Of a stretch of 15,624 nucleotides of DNA, positions 1 through 9,019 are shown in pieces (within the stretch, counting starts at the first letter, position 1; the number at the start of each line of letters is the position of its first letter). The position numbers and the translations under genes were made by a program. The notes under the pieces were generated by a model. That model was not told the DNA's origin. It did no database searches and was given only the letters and a program-made list of their open reading frames with translations. Source of the stretch: Cerioporus squamosus (Eukaryota; Basidiomycota; Agaricomycetes; Polyporales; Polyporaceae); contig JABYQS010000677.1 in NCBI GenBank assembly GCA_022592435.1, positions 1 to 15,624 on the forward strand, written 5' to 3'.

Positions 1-36
1 GACGATTCAGATTCAGACTTCGAGTTCGACTTGTAG
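1..36 (+). CDS. 3' end of an unidentified gene with an acidic tail (partial)
   Basis: Frame 1 from the first base reads an acidic 11-residue tail, DDSDSDFEFDL, followed by TAG at 34-36. Acidic Asp/Ser/Glu endings are common on fungal nuclear and cytoplasmic proteins. The rest of the gene lies to the left of the window, so no function can be assigned. The call rests only on the biased composition and an in-frame stop, and a chance open frame of this length is quite possible. Confidence 0.35.
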   Translation, partial: DDSDSDFEFDL

Positions 37-450
37 CAATGGGTCTTTCATAAGTGGGCATTCTAACCCTTGTATTCTGTAGCCTTACAATGAGATGTAA
101 CGGTATTGTCCATGGCACAACTGACTGACTTGGTAGCTGTGGCACTACAGTGTTTTCGGTGTAATCTCCTTCCAGACGTCATAGCAGTATTGTACACGAT
201 CAGTGCCGATTGAATGCGCTGTCTATCGTATGTACGTGGCATTCTAGCTCAAACGAAGGACATAAGCACACCAACCTGTCTGGACATACTGGTGGTTACA
301 ACTTACGTGAACTTGCGGACTGCGATGCTACATAGATCTTATCTTATCGCATCCGTGAAGTTGAACCATTGACGCGTACCTCTGAACTTCAACTTGAACT
401 CAGTCGACTATCTCTCCTGCCTAGGGTCGTTCGTTCTTGCTGGGTCTGAT
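37..450. other. Intergenic, nothing recognised
   Basis: About 410 bases of lower-GC sequence separate the partial gene at the left edge from the MYND gene that starts at 451. No convincing ORF, repeat or RNA gene was seen. It presumably holds the 3' UTR of the left gene and the promoter of the next gene. Confidence 0.4.
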
Positions 451-1814
451 ATGCACGACACTCCGGATGCTCTGCCTGATGCTGCGAGGATGCAATGCTG
501 CAGGAATTGCTTTGAACTGGAGACGCCTGACCGGAAGCTGAAGAGATGTGGTGGCTGCTCTGATCCCAACGTCGTTTACTGCAGTGTCGTCTGCCAAACA
601 AACGGCATGGGCATCTCACAAGTGAGTAGACTAGTCAGGGACTAGCCCGTTTTCTAATGCTCAACAGCAATCTAGGCAGGTCTGTCGCAGCGGTTCTCGC
701 CCAGGCGCCTCCTCCGAACGATGCTTGGAACAGCTTGAACGAACGCTCAGCCTTGTATAACGACGCGCTGCGTCGCTGCAGCGAATGCAACCAGCCTCCC
801 ACCGATGGCAAGAAGCTGAGAAAGTGCGCTGGCTGTGCCACCCTCTACTGTAGCTCCGCATGTCGGCCCTCAAAAGAAGGCCTGGTCGAAACACAAGTGA
901 GGAGTCCGACGTCTGGAGTGTGCAACTAACTGATGAATCAACAGGGCGATATGTAGACCCAAGGATGGTGCTGGTCAATCGAAAGTCGTCTATGTCAGCT
1001 CGGGTTCGCACATTCAGGAATTCCTCAATGCGCACTACTACACTTTCCACGCTATCGCCTACTCTATGGCTTTGCTACACTGCCAGGCTCTTCGGGCAGT
1101 CAGCCCGTCCTCTGTCGAACTTCCTCGCTTTCTACGCTTCCGTCTGCGACAACTTCCCGTAGCCGATGCGCGTAGCTTCAACCCTGCGACCAGATTCATG
1201 CTGGTCGACCATTCGTTCAGCGACATGGAACCGTCTATGCGTGAGCATCCGCTCCTTTGGGAGCAAGCAGAGGCCTTGCGCGCAGAGGCAGTCCAGGCCT
1301 TCTCGCGCACCCCAGGGTTCGGCGCTCCACTGGCAGTCGAGTACTATGTCCCGGAATCCAACGTGTCCGGAGTCATGGAATGGTTTCCTCTGGCGGCGCC
1401 CCTTCCGACTCTTCCCCACGATCCCGCGACTACCACCGTTGTCCTGAACGACATGATCAATGTCTGCGTCAACAGCATCAACATGGGCTTCCCGCTCCGC
1501 ACCACCAAGGTGGGCGATCCCTGCCCTCGTCCTGGACGCTACGTGCGCTCGGGAAAGAACTGGCAGTTTGAAGAGCTCTTCCTGGACGGTCCTGCTATCA
1601 TCCCGGTCAGCACCGCGCCCTGGACTACGCGCTCTCACACATCAAGAGCGGGCGGAGCATCCCGATGTTGTTCCACTTCCTCCATGCTCAACAGGGCATC
1701 ATAGAGGAAGACGAGAACCGAGAAGCCTTACGGCGCATGGGCATCTCAGAGTCATCCATCTCGCTCTTGATCGCGCTCGGCGCAGTTCTGAACCGCCCTA
1801 ACCCAGCATCGTAA
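451..1814 (+). pseudogene. Double MYND-type zinc finger protein gene, frame-broken
   Basis: Two MYND fingers (C-x2-C ... C-x2-C ... Y-C-x3-C-Q-x3-W-x2-H-K-x2-C) are followed by a long C-terminal region. Proposed pieces are 451-621, 680-896 and 945-1814, with introns 622-679 (GTGAGT...CAG) and 897-944 (GTGAGG, branch CTAAC, acceptor ACAG). Finger 1 starts C-R-N-C at about 502. Its end (A-W-A-S-H-K) is reachable only by skipping one extra G near 604. Finger 2 starts C-S-E-C at about 777 and reads Y-C-S-S-A-C, then seven extra bases (864-870), then Q-K-K-A-W-S-K-H-K and, after the intron, A-I-C. A third break at about 1606-1612 (one base short) is needed to reach a plausible tail that ends at TAA 1812-1814. 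The conserved R-P-G-R-Y-V-R-S-G-K-N-W signature is present. MYND fingers usually bind short proline-containing peptides in partner proteins. No SET domain is visible. The gene is either a pseudogene or carries sequence errors, but the 7-base insertion is hard to explain as a homopolymer error. Confidence 0.72.
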
Positions 1815-2236
1815 TCCAACACCATGCGTCATACGCTTCCTCTCCTCCGCGTCATGCAACAATGCCTCAATTCTTTCGAAGACTGGCCGCTACTTTCGCC
1901 TAAAACTATGTTTGGTCTTGCGTCCCCTCACCAGTGGTGTTGCCCCATCTACGCTCAAGTTCACTCTGGTCTTGGTCTTGCACGCTCAATGCCGCAAGCC
2001 ACGATGGCATACTAGCAAGCGATGTAGCTCCAGGTCTTTCGCCTCATGACAGACGCTCTCGGTTTATCGGACGGGCGGCGGGCCAGTGTACTCGGTTCAT
2101 AGGAACTTCTCTCTCGGTTCCCCATGGACGCACTAGAACTCTGCTCCCTCGATAACGTATCTTCTCCTGTATTGATATCGCATTGTGCGAAGCTGTACGT
2201 TAGTATGTGTTACAAATAGTGTCTTGGGAGCTGAGG
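1815..2236. other. Intergenic, nothing recognised
   Basis: This stretch follows the frame-broken MYND gene. It has short open frames but none with recognisable protein features or a good splice structure. It probably includes the 3' UTR of the upstream gene. Confidence 0.4.
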
Positions 2237-2458
2237 CATCATGTTGATGTACGAGACTCGGAAGGCGAGCGCGGGGTTTACTCCTTCAGCACCGGGGACG
2301 TGGTACAGCAGAGGGAAGAGGCAAACTTGTGGCTCGTGGGTAAAGTTCAAGCATATCTGTCCAAGTCGCGGGCCAGCACAATCAGCTCGGTGTCTAATTT
2401 AACATGGAAAGATGGAGGGCGCACTGCGACGAAATCATGCATGAGGGAGCTGAGCTCC
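2237..2458 (-). pseudogene. Relic fragment of a MYND-family gene
   Basis: Read on the minus strand, this segment resembles the middle of the neighbouring MYND protein (3676-2659). One block reads ELSSLMHDF...LIVLARD, like that protein's ELKALLRDF...AVLARG. A second block, in a different frame, reads VCLFPLLYHVPG...VNPALAF...SYINM, like VCLVPLKYRQPG...VNPALTFSYMNM. The first block's frame runs into a stop just before the second block. No finger was found upstream and no C-terminal signature downstream, so only about 70 residues' worth survives. I infer a decayed tandem duplicate of the adjacent gene. Confidence 0.65.
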
Positions 2459-2658
2459 AGAGTTGGGCTCAAAAAATATCATGAGCAGGCGGAGGGTGAT
2501 GGTGCAAGCAGATCGCGTTCTCCGGGAATCCGCGATCACGATATCTCAAATATGTACTGTACACATCCGATCCAGACCAAGGAACAACATCCAGCTTGAA
2601 AACTTATGCGCAGCGCATGACGGTTTGTACGGCACGCATATATCCAGCTTCCGCGGGT

Positions 2659-3676
2659 TTAAGTAGGCCGTTGAGCCTCCGCAATCTTCCTTTTGAGGAG
2701 TTGCAACCGCTCCTTCGTCGTGTTCGTGCGTCGCCACTCGGGGTCGGTGATCCAGTTAACCAGAGGACGCCACTCCCACTTCCTGCCGCCGCCTAGATCC
2801 TTCATGTATCCCGGCAGGGCCGCCTTGTCAGGATGAGGCTGACGGAGCACGACACCCATCTCGATGAACTTCGACAGCAGCTCGACCTCCCCCTGGTAGT
2901 GTGCGCGTGTCGCCTGCCCAGGCATTTGATAGAGAGGGAAGTAGCTCGTCTGCGTCGGCCCGACCTGCGGCGAGAACATCACCGGCATGAGGTCGATGAA
3001 CTCAGGCTCGTTCGCGTATGTCCCACGCAGGCGTTCACGTAGAGAGGCCGACGCTTTCCATCCTTCGGCAAGAAGAGCATGGGTGGTCTGCGCATCCGCT
3101 AGCACGCGTTCAAGAGGGAGGAACGCCATGTTCATGTAGGAGAAGGTGAGCGCGGGGTTCACGACGCCGTCCGGTCCAGGCTGGCGGTACTTCAGTGGGA
3201 CGAGGCATACTTGCTGACCGCGCGCGAGGACGGCTTCCGCACCACCGGAAAGCGCCAGCTTGGCGAGCAGCATGTTCTGGAAGGACGACCGATGGGTCTC
3301 TGAGAAGTCACGGAGAAGTGCCTTGAGCTCGATGAAGTTGGGCAAGCCGACGACAGGGGATTCGACTGCTTCCGGCTGTCTCGCGAGCATCTCCGCATTC
3401 TTGCGCGAGTAGTTGCACATATCCCTGCGCGCACACACTTCGTCAGCGTCGAGAAAGTAGAAATATAGGTGGTCATACGCACTTATGATCCTGCCAATGC
3501 GCGCGCTGACATTGCTCGCTACAGTAGAGAGCACTCTTGCATCCCTTGCAGAACCTGAACTGCTCGCCGCTGTTGCGCGCTCTATCACAGTTCCTGCATC
3601 GGCCCTCCTTGTTCCGGAGCTCACCGGTGTCGCCAGGCCGGAAGGTCGTCTGCAGAGGATGGTTCTCGATGCCCAT
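2659..3676 (-). CDS. MYND-type zinc finger protein (319 aa)
   Basis: Two exons, 3676-3483 and 3424-2659, are separated by a 58-bp intron (donor GTGCGT, acceptor GCGCAG). The intron splits the Lys codon AA|G, restoring H-K-D-M-C. The MYND finger is complete, with C27, C30, C43, C46, C52, C56, H64 and C68. The rest, about 250 residues, has no domain I can name. It contains G-G-A-E-A, a V-P-L-K-Y block and, at residues 268-286, a P-G-Y-M-K...W-E-W-R-P-L signature shared with the other MYND proteins here. There is no SET domain, signal peptide or membrane segment. The start at 3676 was chosen because its leader (MGIENHPLQTTFR) aligns with that of the divergent paralog at 4421. MYND fingers are protein-interaction modules, but the partner is unknown. 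The gene is divergent from the 4421 paralog, with a transposon between them. A protein-binding or regulatory role is inference only. Confidence 0.88.
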
Positions 3677-3761
3677 AGTGCCAGCGTAGGTGTGGTGACA
3701 ATATTCAAGTTGTGGGTTCTGGTAACGAAATCTAAAGCAGCGTAGGCGCCTATACTGTACA

Positions 3762-4201
3762 TACAGTCAAATTCCCCTTAACCCATACCATCCAGTAACC
3801 CATAATCCCCGATACCCCATAAATTTTTGGCCTCCCGGAGTCGGGACAGTGGGGATAACCCATAAACTCCCAGTAACCCATACCCCATAGCCATTTGGGG
3901 GTGGCATAACCCATAACTTTGCTTACCTAACAGGCATATCACTGCCGGAATGGGAGCTATCGAGGTGGATTACGATCTCTGATGCCATATTATTTGTCAG
4001 ATCGGTCCGGACACACGGAAAAAGGTCCCCGGCAACCCGACTAGGTGGTCGGATAGCTTACCATGAGCAGGCGCCTAACACTACCTGCAGGATAACCCAT
4101 GAGCGCTTGACGGGCGCTCCTTTCCGTAAGCCCATAATCCCCGATAACCCATACTTTTGGCCCCTTCCCGATCGGTATGGGGTAAGGGAGATTCGACTGT
4201 A
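3762..4201. mobile_element. Non-autonomous TIR transposon (Tc1/mariner, pogo/Fot1-like MITE)
   Basis: The left end reads TA-CAGTCAAATTCCCCTTA. The right end, read inward on the opposite strand, is TA-CAGTCGAATCTCCCTTA. The inverted repeats are about 31 bp with a few mismatches. The 436-bp element (3764-4199) is flanked by TA at both sides, as expected for a Tc1/mariner target duplication, and CAGT ends are typical of that superfamily. The interior is dense in CCCAT words. The 16-mer CCCATAATCCCCGATA occurs at 3799-3814 and again in the same orientation at 4131-4146, each followed by a similar TTTTGGCC...TCGG tract. No transposase frame was seen, so mobility would depend on an enzyme supplied from elsewhere. 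Family assignment rests on the ends only. Confidence 0.72.
3799..4146 (+). repeat. Subterminal direct repeat pair CCCATAATCCCCGATA
   Basis: Identical 16-mers lie at 3799-3814 and 4131-4146 inside the transposon, close to its two ends and in the same orientation. Related (A/G)CCCAT words recur about nine times in the element. Subterminal repeats of this kind often act as transposase binding sites, but that role is inferred here. Confidence 0.6.
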
Positions 4202-4420
4202 GCGCGGATGCATCCGTCGATCGAGATCTCTGATTGCCTCCGTAGCGCGCGTTCAACTTCCCTCCGAGCCGCACGGCCCTGTGGTTCAACCGGTTCAAAC
4301 CAAACCATAGAAACACCGTATACATCCGTATATCAGCTTTCGTTGAGCACACTGTAAGTGGTATGCATACCCACTCAGGATGGGGCATGCAGTGACTACC
4401 TCAGACTGCGCTAGCATCCG
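4202..4420 (+). promoter_or_regulatory. Upstream region of the MYND gene at 4421
   Basis: This is the 219 bases between the right end of the transposon and the start codon. It includes a short GGTTCAA direct repeat (about 4272-4289) and no ORF. It must contain the core promoter of the plus-strand MYND gene, but I see no unambiguous TATA box or factor site. The transposon sits directly upstream, so it may have displaced or added regulatory sequence. Confidence 0.3.
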
Positions 4421-5474
4421 ATGCCTACGGAACCGCATCCATTGCAGATGACCTTTAGGGGAGCGGATGGGGACATCTACCGAATCCGTAACAAGAATGG
4501 ATCCTGCAGACAGTGCGGCCGGGCACCGGCCAAGGGCGAACGCTTCCAAGTCTGCACCGGGTGCAAGACGACCCCATATTGCGGCCCAGAGTGCCAGCGC
4601 ATTGCATGGCCCTCCCACAAGTGCGTGTTCTCCGCCATCTCTTGCCATGGATGTCTCGCTCATATGTATATGAAGGCACATGTGCCGGTTTGCGCAGCAG
4701 TACAGCGGGATGAACGACCCGCCACGAACCTCTGCACCAACGCCCGAAGTGCTCGCAGAGGAAGAGCACGGACGCATGTTGCAGTCCCTGCTACGAGACT
4801 GGATCGAGTCTCACCGTGGCGCCATCCGGCACTACGTGACCTCCAGAGCATTCTTCGAGGGCGGCGCCGAAGCGATCTTCGCGCGCGACGAGCCGCAGAT
4901 CATGGTCTTCCCCCTGCGCTTCAATGCTCCGGGCCCCGGTGCGTCCATGAAGGACGTCGACCCCTCACGCGCGTTCACGTTCAAGGGCGCCGCGTACCTC
5001 CCGCTATCCCGTTGGACCCGAGGCTATCCCCAGTACGCGGCGATGTGGGAGTCGAGCGCACCCCACCGGCAGAAGCTGATAGACTCGCATCTGCACGACC
5101 CGCTGTTCGTCGACGCCCAGATCGTCGTCTTCCAGGCGTCCCCGAAAATCGCGAAGGCCGAGTTCTACATCATGGAGAAGACGTTCGACAACCCGGAGCG
5201 GGTGATCCACCCGTGCGAGGCCTGTGAGAAGCTGCAGATCGATGGAAACCTCAGGTACATGAATGACGGGATTGTCTTCAGGCCGGATCCCAAGGAGGAC
5301 TTCTGCTCTGTTCCCGGGTATCTGCGGAAGAAAGGCGAGGTGTGGAAGTGGGCACCCCTGTTCAAGGACTTTGAGAATGATCCTGAGGTTCATGCGAGGC
5401 CAAAGGGCGATGCTCGCCTGTCATTCATCGAGCGGAAGGCAGCCGCGGCGCGTGCCAAAGATGGAATGGCCTGA
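4421..5474 (+). CDS. MYND-type zinc finger protein (332 aa)
   Basis: Two exons, 4421-4620 and 4676-5474, are separated by a 55-bp intron (donor GTGCGT, acceptor GAAG). It splits the Lys codon and yields H-K-H-M-C, exactly as in the minus-strand paralog. The finger ligands are C29, C32, C45, C48, C54, C58, H66 and C70. The leader P-H-P-L-Q-M-T-F-R matches the paralog's H-P-L-Q-T-T-F-R, which supports the start. Downstream are G-G-A-E-A, F-P-L-R-F, A-P-G-P-G and, at residues 279-295, the V-P-G-Y-L-R...W-K-W-A-P-L signature. An extra C-E-A-C pair lies near residue 236. The C-terminus is Ala/Lys-rich. No catalytic domain is recognisable. The protein is probably soluble and nuclear or cytoplasmic. 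This copy and its divergent neighbour are the two most similar members of the family in the window. Confidence 0.88.
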
Positions 5475-6209
5475 GGAGGCAAATACCACTGTGGAACCAA
5501 TGGGTGTACCTGTGTACGCTGACAACGCTAGGCCGCGTCATGTTCCATACACGCACTCTGTCTGACGAACGACAGCAGGCACCTGAAATGCGCCATAGTC
5601 TATACCATCATGTGTATAGGAAGGAGAGTATTCTGAACCCACCTGCGACGAGGACACGTAGCAGGACTGCAATAATCATGACATTCTCGTGAAGTTGGCT
5701 ACTTCATACTTAGTGTCCAGAAGGCTACAACTGATGTGATGGATAGCGATGACAGCAAACAATATTAGAACAACAGGTGCGTTGAGAAACAAATACACGA
5801 TGGGGACGACTGCGATTTCTACAAGAAGATGATCAGTTACAAGTACTACGGTATGAAGGAGATGAATAACACACCTTGACGTGGCGAAGACGTCTCGTAA
5901 TATTGACGCTAGCTTGAACTTTCCAGCACGGGCCATCCGCTCCCTCTCGCCGAGTCGACCAATCCTCCTCTCCGGTGCGAACATCCTCGTGGTCTTCGTG
6001 CTTTCCGAATTGCTTCCAACCACAACAACCGACCTGGCCAACCGAACGGACGACGGGACGACACCACGGTCGTTCGCCCCACAATCCGGTAGTTCCGCCT
6101 TCGCATCGACAACCTCAGCCCTGACGCGCTCTCCCGACGTTCCCCTACCCTCCGCCCCTCCCGGCGTGCCCAAGCCAGGTGGGGCTCCACTGCGGAGCCG
6201 CCATATAAG
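5475..6209. other. Intergenic between convergent MYND and eRF1 genes; possible spliced transcript
   Basis: No gene is certain here. On the minus strand an ATG at 5936 opens an 86-codon frame to 5676 beginning MARAGKFKLASILRDVF. Within it, 5874-5819 looks like a 56-bp intron (donor GTGTGT, branch-like CTGAT, acceptor TTGTAG). This could be a small gene, or introns in a long eRF1 3' UTR. The plus-strand open frame over 5881-6531 runs antisense into eRF1 coding sequence and has no support of its own. Confidence 0.3.
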
Positions 6210-7785
6210 TCAGATGTCGTCGTCGTCGGACAAGAATTCGTCTTCCTCGTCATCGACGCTCTGGAGGTTGGTGAAGTCGACCTTGTACCGGAGCAGACCG
6301 CCGATACCACCGAAGCCCTTGACGAACTGCGCGCCCTCCTGTGACCGGTTGGTGACGAACTCGAGGTTCGCGCCGAACTCCTTGTACTTCTCGGCGAACC
6401 ACTCGAGCAGCGACTGGGGCTCGCAGACCTTCTCCATCTCCAAGCCGGTGGACTTGTCGATGAACTTCTCGCGATCCTTTTCCTGCTCCTTGTTCACGTG
6501 GACGACAATCTCCTCTGCAGGTACTCGTTGAATTCACGGTTGAGTGGATAGTAAGAGCGAACGCCTTACCTCCAGCAGCATTTCGGAGCACGTAGCGCGT
6601 GATGTCCAAGTTCTCCCACACGATGAGCGTCTCGACAGCACCAAGCTCAAGTGCCTTGAGGGTGTCGTCGATACCGAAGCAGTACTTTCCGGTGTCCTGG
6701 CTGATCTCGTCGAAGTACTTCTGGATCAGCTTCTTCTCCTGGACGAACTTGACATTCGACAGAGCCTCCGCTGCCAACTCGATCGCCTGTCACGGAAGCT
6801 CAGCATCGCATCTATGAAGGAGCGAACCGTGGGACGTACCTGGTTAAAGCCGTTCTCACCGCCATAGCTGACATCGACCACCTTGATGACCTTCGCGGCC
6901 AGACGAGGATCGAACATGTCACTCTGGCTCAGCTCGGTCTTGAAGTCCGCACTACCCGCTAGGACAAGACCGGTCACATTGACCTTGTCGTTCGTGATGA
7001 AATGCTGAACAGCCAACTCCGCGACCTTCCGGACGTAGTTGTGGCGCTTCTCGTCACGAAGACGCGCGAAACGCAAGGCTGACTGACCACCACGGCCGTG
7101 CTTCTTCGGGAGGTCGACAGTGAACTTGTGAATGACCTCGCGCGTGTTGCCGGCGACGGTACCGAAGAGTGTACCGTTACCATCCATGACGATGAAGCCA
7201 AACTTCGAGTCCGACTCGAGCAGCTCCTGAAGCGCTTCCGTGTGGAACTTGTTATCACAGAGGTACAGCGACCTGGGGATGGGTTTGCACGAGCGAGACA
7301 TATGAAGATGATGATGACGTACGTGTTGATAGGTTTGTGAGGCTCGAAGTCGAAGGAGACCTTCTTCTCCTTGCCTTCGTCCGTCAGGATCGTACCGACG
7401 AAAAGAACGAGGCCGTTCGGGGGTACACGGTTATACAGTTTGAGACGTTGTTGTGTAGATGTGATGGCCGCGAGCACTGAGAGTCGGTTGACCCGAGACT
7501 TGATGTTAGAAGCTGTTCCGTATTCCTGCGTCAACATGGCAGAGACTCGGGAGATTTGGTCCTGTGCTCGACCGTTAGTCGATCTGTCATCGATCCTAGC
7601 CAATCCGGCATACCTTTGGCGGTATGATGAGGGAGATCATGGATGTGCCAGCTCTACACGGGATGGTCAACTCCCAGCAATGCCTGCATCACAGGCCGGA
7701 CGTACCCTCTCGCGGCGTCGAGGCTCTTGATGAGCTTCTTCACCTTCCACATCTGGATGTTCTGCTCCGCTGGATCTTGACTCAT
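6210..7785 (-). CDS. SUP45: Eukaryotic peptide chain release factor subunit 1 (eRF1, 437 aa)
   Basis: This is the omnipotent class I release factor. It reads all three stop codons in the ribosomal A site and triggers peptidyl-tRNA hydrolysis together with the GTPase eRF3. Six exons (7785-7706, 7653-7614, 7561-7323, 7272-6840, 6786-6570, 6514-6210) join in frame to 437 codons plus stop, the usual length for the family. The N domain carries T-A-S-N-I-K-S (56-62) and Y-L-C-D-N-K-F (123-129), the stop-codon recognition motifs. The M domain carries H-G-R-G-G-Q, with the catalytic GGQ at 181-183. The C domain ends in an acidic tail, F-L-S-D-D-D-D-I. All introns are short GT-AG types. Exon 2 is only 40 bp. 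The start at 7785 ([19 protein letters not shown]) matches the family N-terminus. The gene is intact, cytosolic and certainly essential. Its promoter region is shared with the divergent POP7 gene. Confidence 0.97.
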
Positions 7786-8098
7786 CTTGGCGGCGTTCTG
7801 GGTGCTCAATGAAACCCTTTTGTACAGAGAACGAGGAGAAGGAAGGGGGAAGGATGGGGACGAAGGCAAGGAGGGACGTCCTGGTCCTCAGAATCTGAAG
7901 TCCAAAATTTCGAGGGATCTCTTAGTCGAGCGTCTAATCAGACTTATCTGATAGTTAACTTGCGTTTAACAGATAACTCTTGCTCGGAAGCCTGGGATTA
8001 ATAACCTTTACAGCCCGTAAGTATGTCCTACTCAATTACTTACTTCTTACCCGAACCTCTCGCTCGCCGTCGGCCCCGCTGTCGACGCCATCGAGACC
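7786..8098. promoter_or_regulatory. Divergent promoter region between eRF1 and POP7
   Basis: These 313 bases separate the two start codons. Within them an imperfect palindrome has left arm TTATCTGATAGTTAAC (7944-7959) and right arm GTTTAACAGATAA (7964-7976). Each arm carries a GATA-type core. The POP7 side has a pyrimidine-rich stretch just before its ATG. No clear TATA box was seen. Shared control of two housekeeping genes is an inference. Confidence 0.45.
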
Positions 8099-8963
8099 AT
8101 GGCAAAGCGCAAACTTGGCTCAAAGACCGACGCTGAGCGCAGTTCCGCCAGCAAGAAACTTAAGATTCAAGCAGAGGACGGTCGGACGCGTGCAGTTGAT
8201 ACACAAGTGGCGACGGCACCGATGGACCCCGATACCCCTTCGCAAGATGTGTCCAGAGAGGAAGATGTGTCTAGAGAGGCGAGAAAGGTCAACCGGGAGG
8301 AGGCAGCCAAGGGCAACGCGAACGCTTCAGCGCAGAAAGTACGCAAACTCGTTCCTCCGCGTCCGTTCCCGACGGTGCCCGCGTCGGTCTCTGCCACGGG
8401 ACCGCGTTCTGCCCACATAGAAGGCAAGAACTACTTCTGCATCACGCGTCGAACCGAACTCGGTGCATATCTTAGACGATGCAAGGATGTCTTCATCAAA
8501 GACGGGTGCGTTGCATCTTCTTTCCACGGGTGGTTCTGTTCATATCGCGTCCAGGTACAAGACTCTGCACCTCAGCGCAATGGGCGCGGCTATACCACAT
8601 CTAATGCAGCTTGCATTGTCCCTACCCCCTATACTTCCCTTCCCTCAAGACGAGATTCACACCGAGATCCTCACCGGTAGCGTCGAGGTGCAGGACGAGG
8701 TCATCCCGGACGACGAGGACGAAGACATTTCGTATCGTACACGAGGCAAATCCACCGTCAGTGTTGTGATTCGAGTTGGGGACGGCGTGGACGAGCCGGC
8801 TGTGGGACCTGCGCGAGGAAGTGGGCGGAAGAACAAGCTGGGTCGCGGAGGTGCTGGATCTGGCAGCGCTCAGCCAAGCACGAAAACGAAGTCGGGTGGG
8901 AAGGGCACCGTTCAGGTCGCCGAGCAGATTGTGATCCGTGAGGACGAGATGGACGAGACATGA
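8099..8963 (+). CDS. POP7: RNase P/MRP protein subunit Rpp20/Pop7-like (Alba fold, 271 aa)
   Basis: Two exons, 8099-8505 and 8555-8963, are separated by a 49-bp intron (GTGCGT...CCAG) that rejoins K-D-G-Y-K-T-L in frame. Residues 110-212 form the Rpp20-type Alba domain: K-N-Y-F-C-I-T-R-R, then L-H-L-S-A-M-G-A-A-I-P, then E-I-L-T-G-S-V-E-V, then R-G-K-S-T-V-S-V-V-I-R-V. In the family, Pop7 pairs with Pop6/Rpp25 to bind the P3 stem of the RNase P and RNase MRP RNAs, for tRNA 5' maturation and rRNA processing in the nucleus and nucleolus. Yeast and human homologs are about 140 aa. This one has an added basic N-terminus (K-R-K-L, K-K-L-K, nuclear-localisation-like) and a Gly/Ser/Lys-rich tail of about 60 residues. 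The start at 8099 is the first ATG of the frame. An Rpp25-type protein is less likely given the M-G-A-A-I-P motif. Confidence 0.8.
8246..8281 (+). repeat. 18-bp coding tandem duplication in POP7
   Basis: Two adjacent 18-bp units (8246-8263 and 8264-8281) differ at three bases and encode D-V-S-R-E-E then D-V-S-R-E-A. The duplication keeps the frame and lies in the disordered N-terminal extension outside the Alba domain, so it is probably a recent slippage event. Confidence 0.8.
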
Positions 8964-9019
8964 CACGCGAATGCATGGCCATACAGGTAGCGTCATAAAT
9001 ACGTCTATATCACCGAAGC

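Noticed and set aside
1824..2155. Two overlapping short plus-strand frames downstream of the broken MYND gene
   Set aside because: There are no recognisable features and no splice structure, and the lengths are expected by chance.
3762..4201. CCCAT-rich tract as an interstitial telomere
   Set aside because: The words are irregularly spaced and do not form a TTAGGG/CCCTAA tandem array. Inverted ends with TA flanks explain the region better.
4270..4310. GGTTCAA-containing stretch resembling a tRNA B box
   Set aside because: No matching A box, cloverleaf or poly-T terminator was found around it.
5881..6531. Plus-strand open frame of 216 codons
   Set aside because: Its second half is antisense to the last eRF1 exon. 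The Ser-rich composition reflects the complementary acidic codons, and no homology was recognised.
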